Source: Nectonema munidae (Eukaryota; Nematomorpha; Nectonematoida; Nectonematidae). From it: a DNA stretch of 64,000 bases. The translations under genes were made by a program, and so were the position numbers. The notes under the pieces are model-generated. The model was not told the DNA's origin. It worked only from the letters and a program-made list of their open reading frames with translations, and searched no databases. Positions 1 to 11,293 of the stretch are shown here, piece after piece; position 1 is the first letter of the stretch; each line of letters starts with the position of its first letter. The stretch is from positions 1,178,001 to 1,242,000 of the forward strand of contig JAUIRK010000898.1 of assembly GCA_030549495.1 (NCBI GenBank), given 5' to 3'.

Positions 1-1375
1 CACAAATTGATGCTCAGAACTTTGTTTCAGTAATGAACAATTCAAAAAAAGAAGTAATATCGCAATTAAACAAAATAATTCAAGAAACAATTATTAAAAA
101 TAGAAAAATATTGTTTTCTATATTATCCTCTATTTTGTTTTGCGCAACAAACGATATTGCAATAAGAGGTACCGAATCAAATTCTAGAATTTTTAAACAG
201 CTCTTAAGTTTTAGAACTGAGTCTGGGGATTGTGTTTTGAAGAACCATTTTGAGAATTCAGCAAAGAATTCTCTCTATACATCTCATCAAATTCAAAATG
301 AGTTGATTAAAATTTCTGCAGAACTTATTCGCATTATTTTGTGCGTGTTCTTCTTCTACTTTTCTATTTTGTTTAAGAATTATTGCATTTAATTCGTCCC
401 TTCTAGAGCCAATTTCACAGGCTTTACAATCTGTGCAGATAGATTTACCAAAAGTGCATGAACAAGTTCAAAATTTATTATCTGTTTTATTTGTTTATCG
501 CGAAAAATCAGAAGAATTTTTTAGAATGAATGTATTTGAAAAAGTTAAAGAACTATCAAAAAGTTTAAACATTGAGCTTACTGTACCACGTCAGTGTAAA
601 AGGCAAACTCATAGAATAAATCTTGGAACAGGAAATGTCGAGGAATATTGTCCCATACGCGTATACATTCCCTATCTTGATTCATTAATTTCCTCGTTGA
701 AAGCTCGGTTTCCTGAAAAAAAGACATTTACAAACTTAAGTATATTCCATCCTACGCAAATGCAAAAATTATCCCGTGAATCTTTTCTTGATGTAGTTAA
801 TCAGATAGTAGAAATATACAAAATAGAAAATTTAGAAGCAGAGTTCTTAAGCTGGTTTGATTATTGGTTGATTTCAACTGAGAAAAAAGCAAAAAAAGAG
901 TTTGTGGAGCTATTGATTGAAACATTGTTTTATCCAATTATTAGAAAAGCCGTATTAATTCTTCTTACTTTGCCAGTTACTACGTGCAGTATTGAAAGGT
1001 CATTCAGCACCTTGCGTAGAGTGAAAACGTGGTTAAGGTCAACCATGTCTGATGATCGTCTTTGTGGGCTATGTATGATAAGTATTCACACAAAGAAAAT
1101 AAACGATAAGAAAGAAATGTTCATGGAGAAAGTAGTAAGCACATTTGGAAAGGACAAAAGAAGATTGCAATTTCTTTTTAAATGATTTGAAGTTTTTTGA
1201 ATATATTTTCTTTATTGTAAATAAAATTTTTCATTAATTCTAATATGATGTTTTTTAAACTAGTCATTACTACTGTAATTTTTTATTCTAAATTGTACAT
1301 TTTTTCCAATAAATTCTTTCTTTCTTTCTTTAAATTATGAAATTTTTTGCCCCTCTCTGGAAAAATTTTTAGCGG
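1..1375 (+). mobile_element. hAT transposon, 3' part (DUF4371 plus C-terminal dimerisation region), cut by window edge
   Basis: Two coding pieces of one hAT transposase, of the type with a DUF4371 domain (related to the 52 kDa repressor and ZMYM group). Residues at 33-320 match the DUF4371 stretch (IAIRGTESNSRIFKQLLSFR, ESGDCVLKNHF, then YTSHQIQNELI). The piece at about 392-1185 ends in the hAT dimerisation region, with LPVTTCSIERSFSTLRRVK and WLRSTMSDDRLCGL. The roughly 250-300 residues that normally lie between them, with the catalytic core, are missing, so this is an internally deleted non-autonomous copy. After the stop, an AT-rich tail leads to a candidate hAT end with TGCCCCTCTCTGG near 1350-1365. 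The left end lies outside the window. The family call is firm; the right boundary is a guess. Confidence 0.8.
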
Positions 1376-1640
1376 CGCCTATTGTTCCAATATATATAAT
1401 GATTATAAATTTTCAAAAGTGTATCCAATATAAACACTAAGTTATAAGTTATAGACATTAAAATATAAAAATTTTGTTGAAAAAAATGTACATTTAATTT
1501 TGATTGGCAGTTTTTGAAATGAGAGGTTCATTTACCATGAAAATGGTATCAAAAGATGCAGAATAAGGATTTTAGGAAAGTTCAAAAAGTTTAAGGGAAT
1601 ATAATTTAACCAATTTTGTACAATAGAAATTTTAGTTGAA

Positions 1641-1657
1641 GGGGGGGGGGGGGGGGG
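1641..1657. repeat. Homopolymer run of 17 G
   Basis: An uninterrupted run of 17 G in otherwise AT-rich DNA, followed by CTAAAATGCCCC. It lies between the hAT tail and the next fossil. The stretch 1376-1690 holds no recognisable gene. Runs like this are prone to slippage and to quadruplex formation on the G strand, and the exact length may be a sequencing estimate. Confidence 0.9.
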
Positions 1658-1689
1658 CTAAAATGCCCCAGTCTCTGATAGGGTTAAGA

Positions 1690-3010
1690 CTCTTTATACA
1701 ACTTACTTTGATACAAAAGTAGATTATGTAAATTGGGCAGCACAGCAATGTTGCACAAAGTTTGTTTCTAGATTGGTAAAATGGAAGAAAACTGGCCACC
1801 CAATGTCATTTGGTATTGCAATGATTTGGCGGGAGACAAGAAATCACATCGATGATTGTTATTTTTGCTGTACTGATATCACTATGACTGAGATTCGAAC
1901 TAAAAATACAATATCCAGCCTCCCGTCCAATTAGACATTCATGTTCAATTCCAATAGCACAAAAACATTCTGTGCTTGAAATAGAGGGTGCTTCAAATAT
2001 TGTAGAAGAAATGGGTATCGTAGAAACGGATTCTGAATACATAGCATCAGATTCTGAATTGAATGAAAAAACAATTTTTACACAAAACGTTTTAGGTGAC
2101 TTAAATAAGGGATCTAAACTTGAATAAAGAACAAAGTGAAATGTTAGCTTCAAGATTAAAGGAGGGAAATTTGCTTGAAAGGATATCATTTTACAGAAAA
2201 CTTTCTTAAAAGTTAGAGCTCTTTTTTTTAAATGAAATTTCATTTTACTTTTTGTAACGATATTGATAGCTTATTCGCTTATTTTGAATTGAATCACAAC
2301 CCTTCAGAATTGGCGTCTTTTTGAACAGTGTGAAAGCTATATTACAAATTGGAAAAAAGTTATCGTCTGTCCCTGTTGCTTACTCAATAGAATTGAAAGA
2401 AACTTATAACAATTTGAAAAAAAAAATTAGTTGTGCTTCATTACAACAAATTTTCAATGGGTAATATGTGCAGATTTAAGATTGACATTTTAACTCGCTA
2501 ACAAACTGGCTATACAAAGTTTTTGTATCTCTTGAGCAAAGAGGCCGGCATTATAAAGTAAAAACAATGCCAGAACGTGATGAATGTAAAATAGGAGCAA
2601 ACAATATTTTTAATTCTCCATTAGTTCCAACAAAAATTATTTTATTTCAGCTTCATATTAAATTGAGACTTATGTTTATGAAGAAATTTGTTAAAGTCTT
2701 TGAAAAAGATTGTGAAGCCATTGACTTTTAAAAAAGAAAATTCCCAAAATTGAGCTCGACTAAATTTACAGAAGATATATTGGCCCACCAATATAGCAAA
2801 TATTAAAATATAAAACTTTTGAAAATATTTTCAATTGAAGCCAAAAAGCAGCCTTGTGTGCTAACAGATGTCTAATCAATGGCTTTTTTGGAAAAAAATA
2901 GAGCTTCAAATTATTGATATAGTAAAAAATCCCTTGATATATTTCCAAAAAAAATGGGTGCAATATGTCTCTCAAACCAAATATTATTAAAAATGTCCTG
3001 GCAAATATAC
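1690..3010 (+). pseudogene. Old fossil of an unnamed multicopy transposon-derived protein family (family A), diverged copy
   Basis: Read in changing frames, this stretch gives phrases that line up with the better preserved copies at 8433 and 30259. They include a Cys-rich YFCCTDIT segment, NDIDSLFAYFELNHNPSEWR, SVPVAYSIELKETYNNLKKK, PLVPTKIILFQLHIKLRLM and KKFVKVFEKD. From general knowledge I recognise this family as an uncharacterised, highly repeated protein in many invertebrate and some fish genomes, whose better copies carry SRAxxEHY-type and KEGIF motifs. I know no assigned function or transposon superfamily. The copy is riddled with stops and shifts and is clearly older than the S copies. 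Its right end is unclear. Confidence 0.6.
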
Positions 3011-3023
3011 AGTACTTGCTTAT

Positions 3024-3410
3024 GTGGAGCTTATATTATCGTATATCCTAATGATTGCAGAAGGATGTATAACGTTTCTCCACAAACCCAAGATGATCCG
3101 AACTAATGGAGACTCACCTCCTTCAGAATCTCTCATGTCCTCTCTTTTATTTATGGCTTACTGTGTTTTGCACAATGTACTCAGACCAACAACTCTTCTA
3201 GTAGAGCTTAAAGAGTCTCCATTTTTTAGACGCTTTAAAGCGGCATTAGGCACGATTGGTGTCGACTCGGAGTCATTCAAAATGCCTCCCTTTGCACGGA
3301 GTAAGGAAGGATACAAAGTGCTGATTAACGCGTGTAGCAAATATGTTGACTCGAAATGCGTACTTAAATGGATAATGGTGGAAGATCCAGACCGTCTGCT
3401 GCAAACTTAA
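3024..3410 (+). CDS. Unrecognised 128-codon open frame
   Basis: An open frame without an ATG at its start; the first internal Met falls in the stretch MIAEG. Its second half has balanced codon use and a charged composition (LLVELKESPFFRRFKAALG, FARSKEGYKVLINACSKYVD), unlike random AT-rich DNA here. It follows directly on the family A fossil in the same direction, so it may be that family's 3' extension or a separate host exon. A 60-codon frame on the other strand is most likely its shadow. I recognise no domain, and expression is unknown. Confidence 0.35.
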   Translation: MELILSYILMIAEGCITFLHKPKMIRTNGDSPPSESLMSSLLFMAYCVLHNVLRPTTLLVELKESPFFRRFKAALGTIGVDSESFKMPPFARSKEGYKVLINACSKYVDSKCVLKWIMVEDPDRLLQT

Positions 3411-3534
3411 TTTCCTCGGTTCTCATTTAGATGAATATGTCGTCAGGTGTATTCGATGAACATGGAGAATGTGATTTAAAAAATGGAAGGATATAAATGA
3501 AAACTTTCTTCATCATTACTTGCTGACCAGTGGG

Positions 3535-3729
3535 GGTAAATCGTGCACATTATAAAAATATACCACAAAACTATAAAAAGCTGCAATTTTTCACTGTTAC
3601 AAGAAGATAATTATAATTCAGTGAACAAAATCTTGTGAAAAATAAAAAAACTATATTATAATCTTTCAATAGCAGCGTTCTACTGAATCTTTTTCCAGAT
3701 TAATGGAGATTTAGGGTAAACCGTGCACA
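3535..3729. repeat. Two direct copies of a GGTAAAYCGTGCACA end motif
   Basis: GGTAAATCGTGCACATTA begins at 3535 and GGTAAACCGTGCACATTA at 3715. The reverse complement of the second, TGTGCACGGTTTACC, occurs at 10857-10871. The motifs look like terminal inverted repeats of a transposon whose left end is doubled, with the MULE lying between the inverted pair. The nine bases outside 3715 and outside 10871 do not match, so no target duplication supports the pairing. Confidence 0.5.
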
Positions 3730-3985
3730 TTAATATTTACAAAATGGCGACTAAAACGACACTTCTTTGATAAAGTTTTTTATTAATATTTTTTTTCAGT
3801 TTCATTTTTAATTATTATTATTTTATTTTTACTAACCAAAAATTTTACAATTTAGAAAAAAATATATTTATAAAGAATAGCGAAGGTAATTTTTATTTAT
3901 ATTTATTTTGAATTTTAATTTTCCTAATTTATATTTATTATTGAATTATTTAGGTTTTATTAGTTTGATTTTAAGTTTTTAAACT

Positions 3986-4051
3986 GCCTAGAGCGGGATT
4001 CGAATCCAAGACCTTGAATTTCGAAGTCTGACGCTCTACTCAATCTAGTGA
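3986..4051 (-). repeat. tRNA-like sequence, probable SINE head or tRNA relic
   Basis: On the minus strand this reads like a degenerate tRNA: an A-box-like TTGAGTAGAGCG, an anticodon-loop-like CTTCGAA, and a good B box, GGATTCGAATCC. The anticodon stem is mispaired, so a working tRNA is unlikely. A related B-box context (GGTCTTGGATTCGA on the minus strand) recurs near 55765-55805, which favours a dispersed tRNA-derived repeat. The surrounding stretch 3411-4160 has no gene that I can support; it contains an (AT)n run near 4090-4112. Confidence 0.45.
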
Positions 4052-4168
4052 ACACATAACAAATCCTACATATGTGTGTATTTACAGTTATATATATAAT
4101 ATATATATATATCAAAGGTCTGAGCCGCTAGCTTTATTTTTATATGACTTTATTTTTTTAGCAAAAGA

Positions 4169-6665
4169 ATGAGCTCGCATTGTTTTGTTTGCCAGGTTGA
4201 AGATGAAGTTGCGAAGTTGAAGTGCGTTATCTGTTTTGAAACATCTCATTCGAGCTGCCTCAATGTTACTGATGATGAACAGGCTTTTTTTGATTTTAAT
4301 GCACTAGATTTTGTTTTTTGTAACTGCTGTTACCATAAAGGCCCATATGATTTTTTCAAAGGACATAGACTTTTAGATTTAGATACCTTTTTAAATAAAT
4401 TGAAAATTTTTGATAAAGCTGAAATGATTTTAACGAAAGTTTGATTTTCTCTAAAGCTTGTCTACAGTATAATAGCCCTATTATACCAATTCACGAAAAA
4501 TTCTTGATTTATTATGAGTTAGGCTCAAATTCCATTCCTTTAAGTTCAACCCCTGATGGTAATTGTTGTTTTTAATTCTATTTCAAGATTTTTTTATCAT
4601 AATGAGAACAAAGCAGTTGCTTCAAATTCAAATCAAATTCAGAGAACTACAAAAATGAAAATTTTGAAAAAGTTTGTGATTTCAAAGATGGTATTTGAAA
4701 CTGTTTATTACTCAATGGTTGGTCAAATATTTTCACGATATCAGCTATGGCTACTGCAATAAATCATTCAATAAATGTTATATATTCACCGTATAATTCA
4801 AAGCTGAACAGAGTTCGTAATATTTTGAATACAACTTGAAAAAATTATCCTCACCTTTGAAAGAAATTAATATTCTTTTTTCATGTACATATTTTAATTC
4901 TCAAATACGCATTAATCCCAATCACTTTGTAGTATTAGTTGATTCATACCTACATTCATCTTGTTCTCTATATTTAAAACAAAATACTCCTATTCTTACA
5001 TCGAAAAGTGTACAACCTCAGCGCTCTAATTTGGATCCTATTTTTTCAGAGCATAATTACATTAAATCATCTACATTTAACGTCATTAAAAATCTACATG
5101 ATTTTTATCGAAAAAAGAATGCTTTAATTTTATTTTAAGTGACGATATTGATGCTTTAGATGCAATTCCTCTACGGGAAAAAGAGAATGCAAAAAGGAGA
5201 TTTATAGATGATTGTGAAGTGTGGATAAATAATTGTTCTAGAAAAATTTTCTACTTTTTATCTGAAGATAAGGGAACTTTTATTTCTTGTGCTAAAATTA
5301 AAAATGAATTAGCTAACGTAATAGTGACACGATATTATTCAAAATTAAAAAAAGATTGCAATTATGTAAGGAGTCTCTTATTTTTTAAAGTTTGATGGAA
5401 AGCCTCATTTACTTAGTATAAAGGGTTTTTCCAGGCTTCTCTTCACACTCAAATTCTAAATATCAAAACTCAAATTATATGAGAACTTTTCGAGGTATAA
5501 AAGAAAATATTTTAACTCAATTGTCTGAAAATAAATTGATGAAACCTTTAGAGCTATATATTAAAACTATTATGGAAGGAATCAATATTGAGAGAAAAGA
5601 AAATCCAGTAAAGGAAAATTTAGCTGATGAAATAAGAAAGCTTTTGAATCGAATTTCTATGAATGATGGCTTTATTAAGGCTGCTTTCAACATACCCGGT
5701 AAGCCCCCATCCTTCATTGTGTATTCGGATTCTACTTTAAGTCATTTTTGTAATGCTATTATGATTGTAGGGGTTGACAGAACCTTTAATATAGGTCCAA
5801 GTTGCATAACCTATTTTGTTTTCCAGGAAAAAAACGTATCCGTAAAAAAACGAATACAAATCCTATATTTATTGGACCGGCATTTTTACATTGGGATTCT
5901 GAAATGGAGACATATTTACTTTTTTCTCTCATGTATGTTCTAAAATAAATAGGAATAAAACAATTATAATAGGATGCGACCAAGAGCCTCTTTTATCGGC
6001 TATTAAAATAGCTTTCACTAATAGTATAGTAACACTTTGTACATGGCATCTCAAAGAAAATTTAGGCGCGATAATTCTTTGAAAAGAACGATGCCTTCAA
6101 AGAAATGGAATCTGCTTTTTTCAGCTCTAATGGACTTCTTTCATTTACAGACGAAAATAAATTTGACGAATTATCTTCACTTATCCTATTAAAATATTCA
6201 AATTGTGGAAGTTATATTAAAAATTTTATAAATGTTATAAAAGAGTACATTTTTTCCCACGTGTTTTAGCACCTACTATACCGCATTTCTGGAAGAATAA
6301 TGGATGTGAATCCATCACATTTTGAAACTAAGATTAAATTGGTCACCCCAAAAAATAACAAGGATTGTAACACTTTTGTTTGAAGAGGGCAAGAGAGATA
6401 CTTATATGATCGAATCTGCATTATTAGGTCAGGGGAATGTGTTTTATCGAATGAATTTTCTTTTTTAAAAGAATATACTCATAGGGATCGTATTTCTATT
6501 AATGATAAAATTGACAAGTTCTTAAATTTATTAATGATCGTGTACTTTTGTTTCAACTTCAGATTCAAAGGAAATTTACGTCAAAAGACAGCAATTGCTA
6601 GAAAACCAAATAACAGAAAGCGCATAAGAAATACCAGAACTTTTACCTACAAGTCGAAAAATTAA
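4169..6665 (+). mobile_element. MULE DNA transposon with PHD-like and OTU-like N-terminal parts, degenerate
   Basis: Fragments of one transposon protein in successive frames. At 4169-4444 is a Cys/His-rich PHD-like zinc-binding region (CFVCQVEDEVAKLKCVICF). At about 4515-4830 is an OTU-like region starting SSTPDGNC, followed by AMATAINHSINVIYSP. The MULE transposase core follows from about 5140. It has GVDRTFNIGPSCITYFVF with the first Asp, IIIGCDQEPLLSAI with the second Asp, TLCTWHLKENLG as the Cys/His signature, and NNGCES with the likely catalytic Glu. It ends near 6665 with a basic tail. Several frameshifts and stops separate the pieces. The S repeat begins inside this element at 5098, so copy 2 (26925-28492) keeps only its 3' half. 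The ends may be the inverted motif at 3715 and 10857, which is uncertain. Confidence 0.75.
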
Positions 6666-7589
6666 GGTAACTTTTTCATTTATATGATATTCAACCGTTT
6701 CTAAAATAATTTTTTCAGTTCAATTACAAGTCCTTCATTATCATTTCATCATTTTCAATTTCCTTTTATCAAGTTTTTTGGTTTAATTCATTTTTTTATG
6801 TTCATTTTTCATTTAGGTTTTGGATGAAATTTTTTTTTCATCTGTAAGGCTTTCTTATTTTTTGTTGGTGCTCTGGCAAACCAGTTCTAGCATAATTAGT
6901 AACCAGGCTAACACTTTACACTAAAATTGTTTCTCACTTAGTGGGTTTCAAACAATTTTTTTTCAATGATATTAAAAATAGTTGATATTTTCAATTAGAT
7001 GAAAATATTCTATATAAATTTTCAATTGAGTAGTTCTTAATCTGCTTAATTATAAGTTAGGCTAATTTTTCAAATTTTAATTTAGATATCTAACGATTAT
7101 TTTTTTAGAGTTAGAATGAAGTCTCAATATCATAATGACTATTAATTTCTTCGTCATATTTGAAAAGTTTCAGTTTCTCAAATTCCGTACAATTACGGGA
7201 TGCTTTTGCAAAGATGAAGATCGCATGTGATGTTTTGTGAGTCTATATAGAAATGGATTTGGGTAAAGTTGTGAAGTTCTAAAGATTTTTAATCACGTGG
7301 TTGTATGAAGTGATTAGGGCTGTACATTCCGCATTATAAGTTGTAGTCAGAATGTTTAGAGTGAAACTTGTAGTGAATAAAAGACTTTGAGAGGCTCCTG
7401 AGTAAAAACGATGTGAAAGCGCATTTCTTTGTTGCATTAGCGGCTTCGATAAAATTCTAGGAGTAAAGAAGTTGGAAAGTGTGTGGCTGCCGTTTTTTTG
7501 TTATGGTGTATAGTTATGTTGAAAGTTTATCCCTATTAATTACTGTTTAAACCCGTCGATAAGGGGACAAGGGAGCTAGGCATTCTAGA
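6666..7589. other. AT-rich stretch without a recognised gene
   Basis: Downstream of the MULE coding remnant. No convincing coding phrase on either strand. It may be the MULE's 3' non-coding part. The same stretch is at 28493-29414 in S copy 2. Confidence 0.6.
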
Positions 7590-7800
7590 AAAATTCTACA
7601 TGCATGTCTAGTTTGCTTTTCAGAAATTGCTGGATTTCTTTCCACAGTATCGCTTAGAAAAATTTTTCTTTGAAAAGCCACCTCACGTTTGAGTGCAGCA
7701 AGAGATTTTTAAATCGGAAAACAAACAAGAGTTGGAGCATTTGCTTAATGAAATACACTGTTTTAATGACTTCATTTTTCAACTCATCGGGTATGGTTTA
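7590..7800 (-). pseudogene. hAT (ZBED5/FAM200-like) transposase remnant
   Basis: On the minus strand, read across one frame, this encodes VIKTVYFIKQMLQLL followed by KNLLLHSNVRWLFKEKFFKR. That resembles the LLLHTEVRWLSRGKVLKRV signature of hAT transposases of the ZBED5/FAM200/SCAND3 type. Only about 60-70 residues remain. A plus-strand open frame at 7693-7926 overlaps it and is most likely its shadow. The equivalent in S copy 2 is 29415-29625. Confidence 0.5.
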
Positions 7801-8432
7801 AGGACTCGGCGCTCTGGGTACCAATTACATCTGGAGATTTTTGCTTATCGAGTTTCCGACCTTGCACCATATATCTATTTAATTATAATTCAATTTTTAG
7901 GATCCAGAAGAAAATTTAAAGAATGAGATATCAATCAAATTCATTGTAGTTCACTTAAACTGAAATTTGTTTTATGAGGAAGTGGAAATAAGTTTTTCCA
8001 CGCACACAAAAAAAAGTTATACAAACAACATCACTAATATATTGTGAATTAATAATTTAATTAATGGATATTTATCTTAAATAAATTATTTTTCTTACAT
8101 TTTTTAAATACGCCTAATTCTATACCTCGATGCTTTGATATTAATTTAACAATGTGATCTTTAGTTTTTTTACTTATCGTTGTGATTTTAAAACAATTTT
8201 TTTTATCAATTTAAAATATTGATTTGTAGTTCAAAATATTGCAAATACGTTTTCAAAACGTGATAAAATCTTAGTAACACCTACAATGTGATGTGATGAA
8301 TAGCACAGTATAGTTTAAAATCATATTTTCTGATTTATTATTCTATGCTTATATTTAATTAAGTTTAGCACTTAATACTGATACTTCAAAGCTTATGTAA
8401 TGTTTTCTTTCAGATCTTATTTGTTTTCAACA

Positions 8433-10000
8433 ATGAGTGCAAGACAGGACAAAAATGATCCAAACAGTTTCTGTTACATATGTGGGGGATTAACGTTTAG
8501 TTAAAGAAAAGCGCAGTATTTCAGGCCATACCAAGAAAATATACAAGGCGTATTCCGATTGTGACCTAGGAGAACAGGATAAGTCATGAGCTCCTCATGT
8601 TTGTTGCCTTACAGGTGTGAAGACATTGAGTGCCTGGTATGCAGGAAAATTTATCGTGAGCAGAAAGATCACTAATGATTGCTATTTCTGTCAGCAAGAC
8701 TTTACAGGCTGCACTACAGTAAAGAAAAATAAACACATTGTCTACCAAAATTTGCAATCAGCAAAGCACTCAGAAAATTTACCTGTGCCCAAACATCCAG
8801 ATCAAGGAATGCAGAGTTCCAGCAGTGAAGATGCGGATTCCACTGGTGAATATGTGGAGCCAAATCATCCAGAAAGCGAGAATAACCAAAACCATTTTCT
8901 CAAGAGGATGAGTTGTACAGGGATCTCTATTTAAAATTCGAACTTTATATCATATAGAGGCAAAGACAAAAATGAGTTTCTGGCATCAAGGCTTCAAGAA
9001 CGTAATCTTGAGAAAGTAGTGAAGATAACACTGTACAGAAAACATACAGAGGATTTGTTTGCCTAATTCACCATGAAGGATGTCTTATGCTTTTGTAATT
9101 CACTGAACTTTTTGAGCAACTGGAAATACCATATGATAACACCAACTGGTGACTTTTCATAGATGAATCTAAGGACAGCATCAAAGCTGTTCTGCTACAC
9201 AATGGTTACACTCTGCCTTTTGTTCTCATAGAACAGCCGAATGATATGAAAATCTGAAAGCAATTCTAACAAGCATACAGTATGATGACCATAACTGGCA
9301 TATTTGTTCTGATTTCAAGGTTGTGGTAATGCTTACTGGCCTTCAGTTTGGCTATACTAAATTTTGCTGCTTCTTGTGATTATAAAACTCCAGAGCCAGA
9401 ACTGAACATTATGCACGCAAGGATTGGCCGATCTGAGATGAAATCGAGCAAGGAAAACACAACATCGTGCACAAACCACGTGTGAAAAGTGATATAATTC
9501 TTTCAGCACCTTTGCATATAAAAACTTGTTTTGTTTAAGCAATTTGTGAAAGCCTTGGGCAAGGAATCCTTCTCATTTGCATATCTTGCAGAGAAGTTCC
9601 TTTCCCTGAGTCAAGTTAAAATTAAAGAAGGTATCTTCATAGCTCCTCAAATTCAAAAAATTGTACTTGATGCAATGAAGAGAAGCTCGATTTTAAGTCA
9701 TTCAAGAAAGTTTGTGATAACTTCTTGGGAACCATCGTTCAGAAGACTGGCGCAAGTTGTGAATGATCTGCTGAATCATTATCATGATATTGGATGTAAC
9801 ATAACATGTCTCTAAAAGTTAATGTTCTCCACTCTCATTTGGATTTTTTGCGGAAAATTATGGTGATATGAGTCATGAACATGGCGAGATATTACATCAG
9901 GATATTTCAGTGATGGAACGACGATTCAAAGGAAAATGGAACCCTGGAATGTTGGCAGACTTCTTCTTGGGTATATAAAAAAGAAGATCACACTCCATAC
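8433..10000 (+). pseudogene. Family A transposon-derived gene, full-span fossil (S copy 1)
   Basis: Begins at an ATG (8433) with MSARQDKNDPNSFCYICGG, a Cys-x2-Cys zinc-binding start. An open block at 8617-8934 has a second Cys pair (CYFCQQDFTG) and an acidic Ser-rich stretch with PVPKHPDQ. Later come LKAILTSIQYDDHNWHICSD, FGYTKFCCFL, SRARTEHYARKDWP and LSAPLHIK. An open block at 9531-9815 gives KQFVKALGKESFSFAYLAEK, KIKEGIF and a coiled-coil-like segment. The series ends with SHEHGEILHQD, MERRFKGKWNPGMLADFF. Numerous stops break it. The family is widespread but functionally unassigned; its motifs suggest a zinc-binding, possibly DDE-type mobile-element protein, which is inference. The second copy at 30259 shares the same breaks. 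Confidence 0.7.
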
Positions 10001-10856
10001 AAGAGGCTTAAATACACAAAAGTTAAACTGACACATGTGTGTTTTTAGTTCATAACCAATAAATGTTTTGTTATACCAACAAACTTTGTTTTTTGTAAAC
10101 CAGTATTTGCAATGTTGCTCAATAAGGAATATTTTGCAGTATATTATAAACATATGGTATCTGGTACAGGAAAACGGTGTCTAATTTGGAGGAATAAATG
10201 TCAGATTTAGAACCAGAACTATTTTTTTTTACCCATAAACAGCTCTTACTTAACTTGTACTCTTTTTGAACCTCAAATATATTACACAGTGTTATTATTT
10301 AGCTCAATGTTTTTATATCTCAATTATTTGACAACTTTTGGCTCAATTTTTAAATCGAGCTTTTTATAGAATAATTTTTAGGTCAATTTTTTTACAAATA
10401 AAATCACCTTTTTGAAGTCGTTATGTCAATTTTTGGAGGATTTATAGGTAATGATAATATGAAAATTTTAATCAAATTTACTCGTATATCCTAAAAATTT
10501 TCTTCAAAAGATCCATGTTAAAATCAACTATTATTAATACAGTTTTCATTGACACTTGATTTGCCGTAGCTGTCTGAGATTATAAAATTATACATTAAAT
10601 TAGAATAATTTAGCGCATATATCGGATAAAATTTCATAAAATCTCTCATTACAAAGAATTATAGTTTATCGCAAATTGTTTGCAAAGTATTAATCAAAAA
10701 TTTTCTTAAAAATATCCTTTTTATTTTTATCTTTAACATCAATAATAAATGGATGATATTATTAATTTTTGAAATAGAGTTTTTTGATTTGTCTTCATTT
10801 TTTTAATTATTTTATTTTAATTTTTAACAACTTTTTATTCTATTAAATTATTATAG

Positions 10857-10911
10857 TGTGCACGGTTTACCTCCATCCCTTGCTGACTACTTCTGGTCGT
10901 TAGCAAGGGAT
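10857..10911. repeat. Inverted end motif plus adjacent hairpin
   Basis: TGTGCACGGTTTACC (10857-10871) is the exact inverse of the 15 bases at 3715. Immediately after it an imperfect palindrome begins, CCCTTGCTGAC...GTCGTTAGCAAGGG (10878-10911), able to form a hairpin. The part TTCTGGTCGTTA recurs at the right end of the small piggyBac-like element at 21496-21858. The stretches 10001-10856 and 10912-11290 hold no recognised gene. Confidence 0.5.
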
Positions 10912-11293
10912 TGTAGGACATTTTCTTATAAAAAATCCTAAACAAACATTTTTCATTTAAAATTCAACCCTACTTTCTTTATCTTACCTTAAAATCTTTT
11001 TCTTCAATATTTATTTCCAGTTTTGAAGTTCATTAAAATAACCAATTTTTTCATATTTCAGGGTAAAATTTTGGGTTAGAAAAAAATACACGTTCAAAGT
11101 AAAAATGAATGGTAAATTTGAATTTTTCAAGATAAAATTAGGATATTGTACAACGAAAAATAGCCCTCCATGGCATGGCCACGAATAAGTTTAAATTAAT
11201 AAATTGACTAATAGGCATGAAAACAGCTTTTTAGGTATTTTATAAGTGAAAGATATTAATAAGAAGAAATTGTCGTTTATAAGCTAAAGAAAC

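Noticed and set aside
7693-7926. Host exon with donor GGGTATGG
   Set aside because: The opposite strand carries a recognisable hAT transposase phrase, so the plus-strand frame is probably its mirror.
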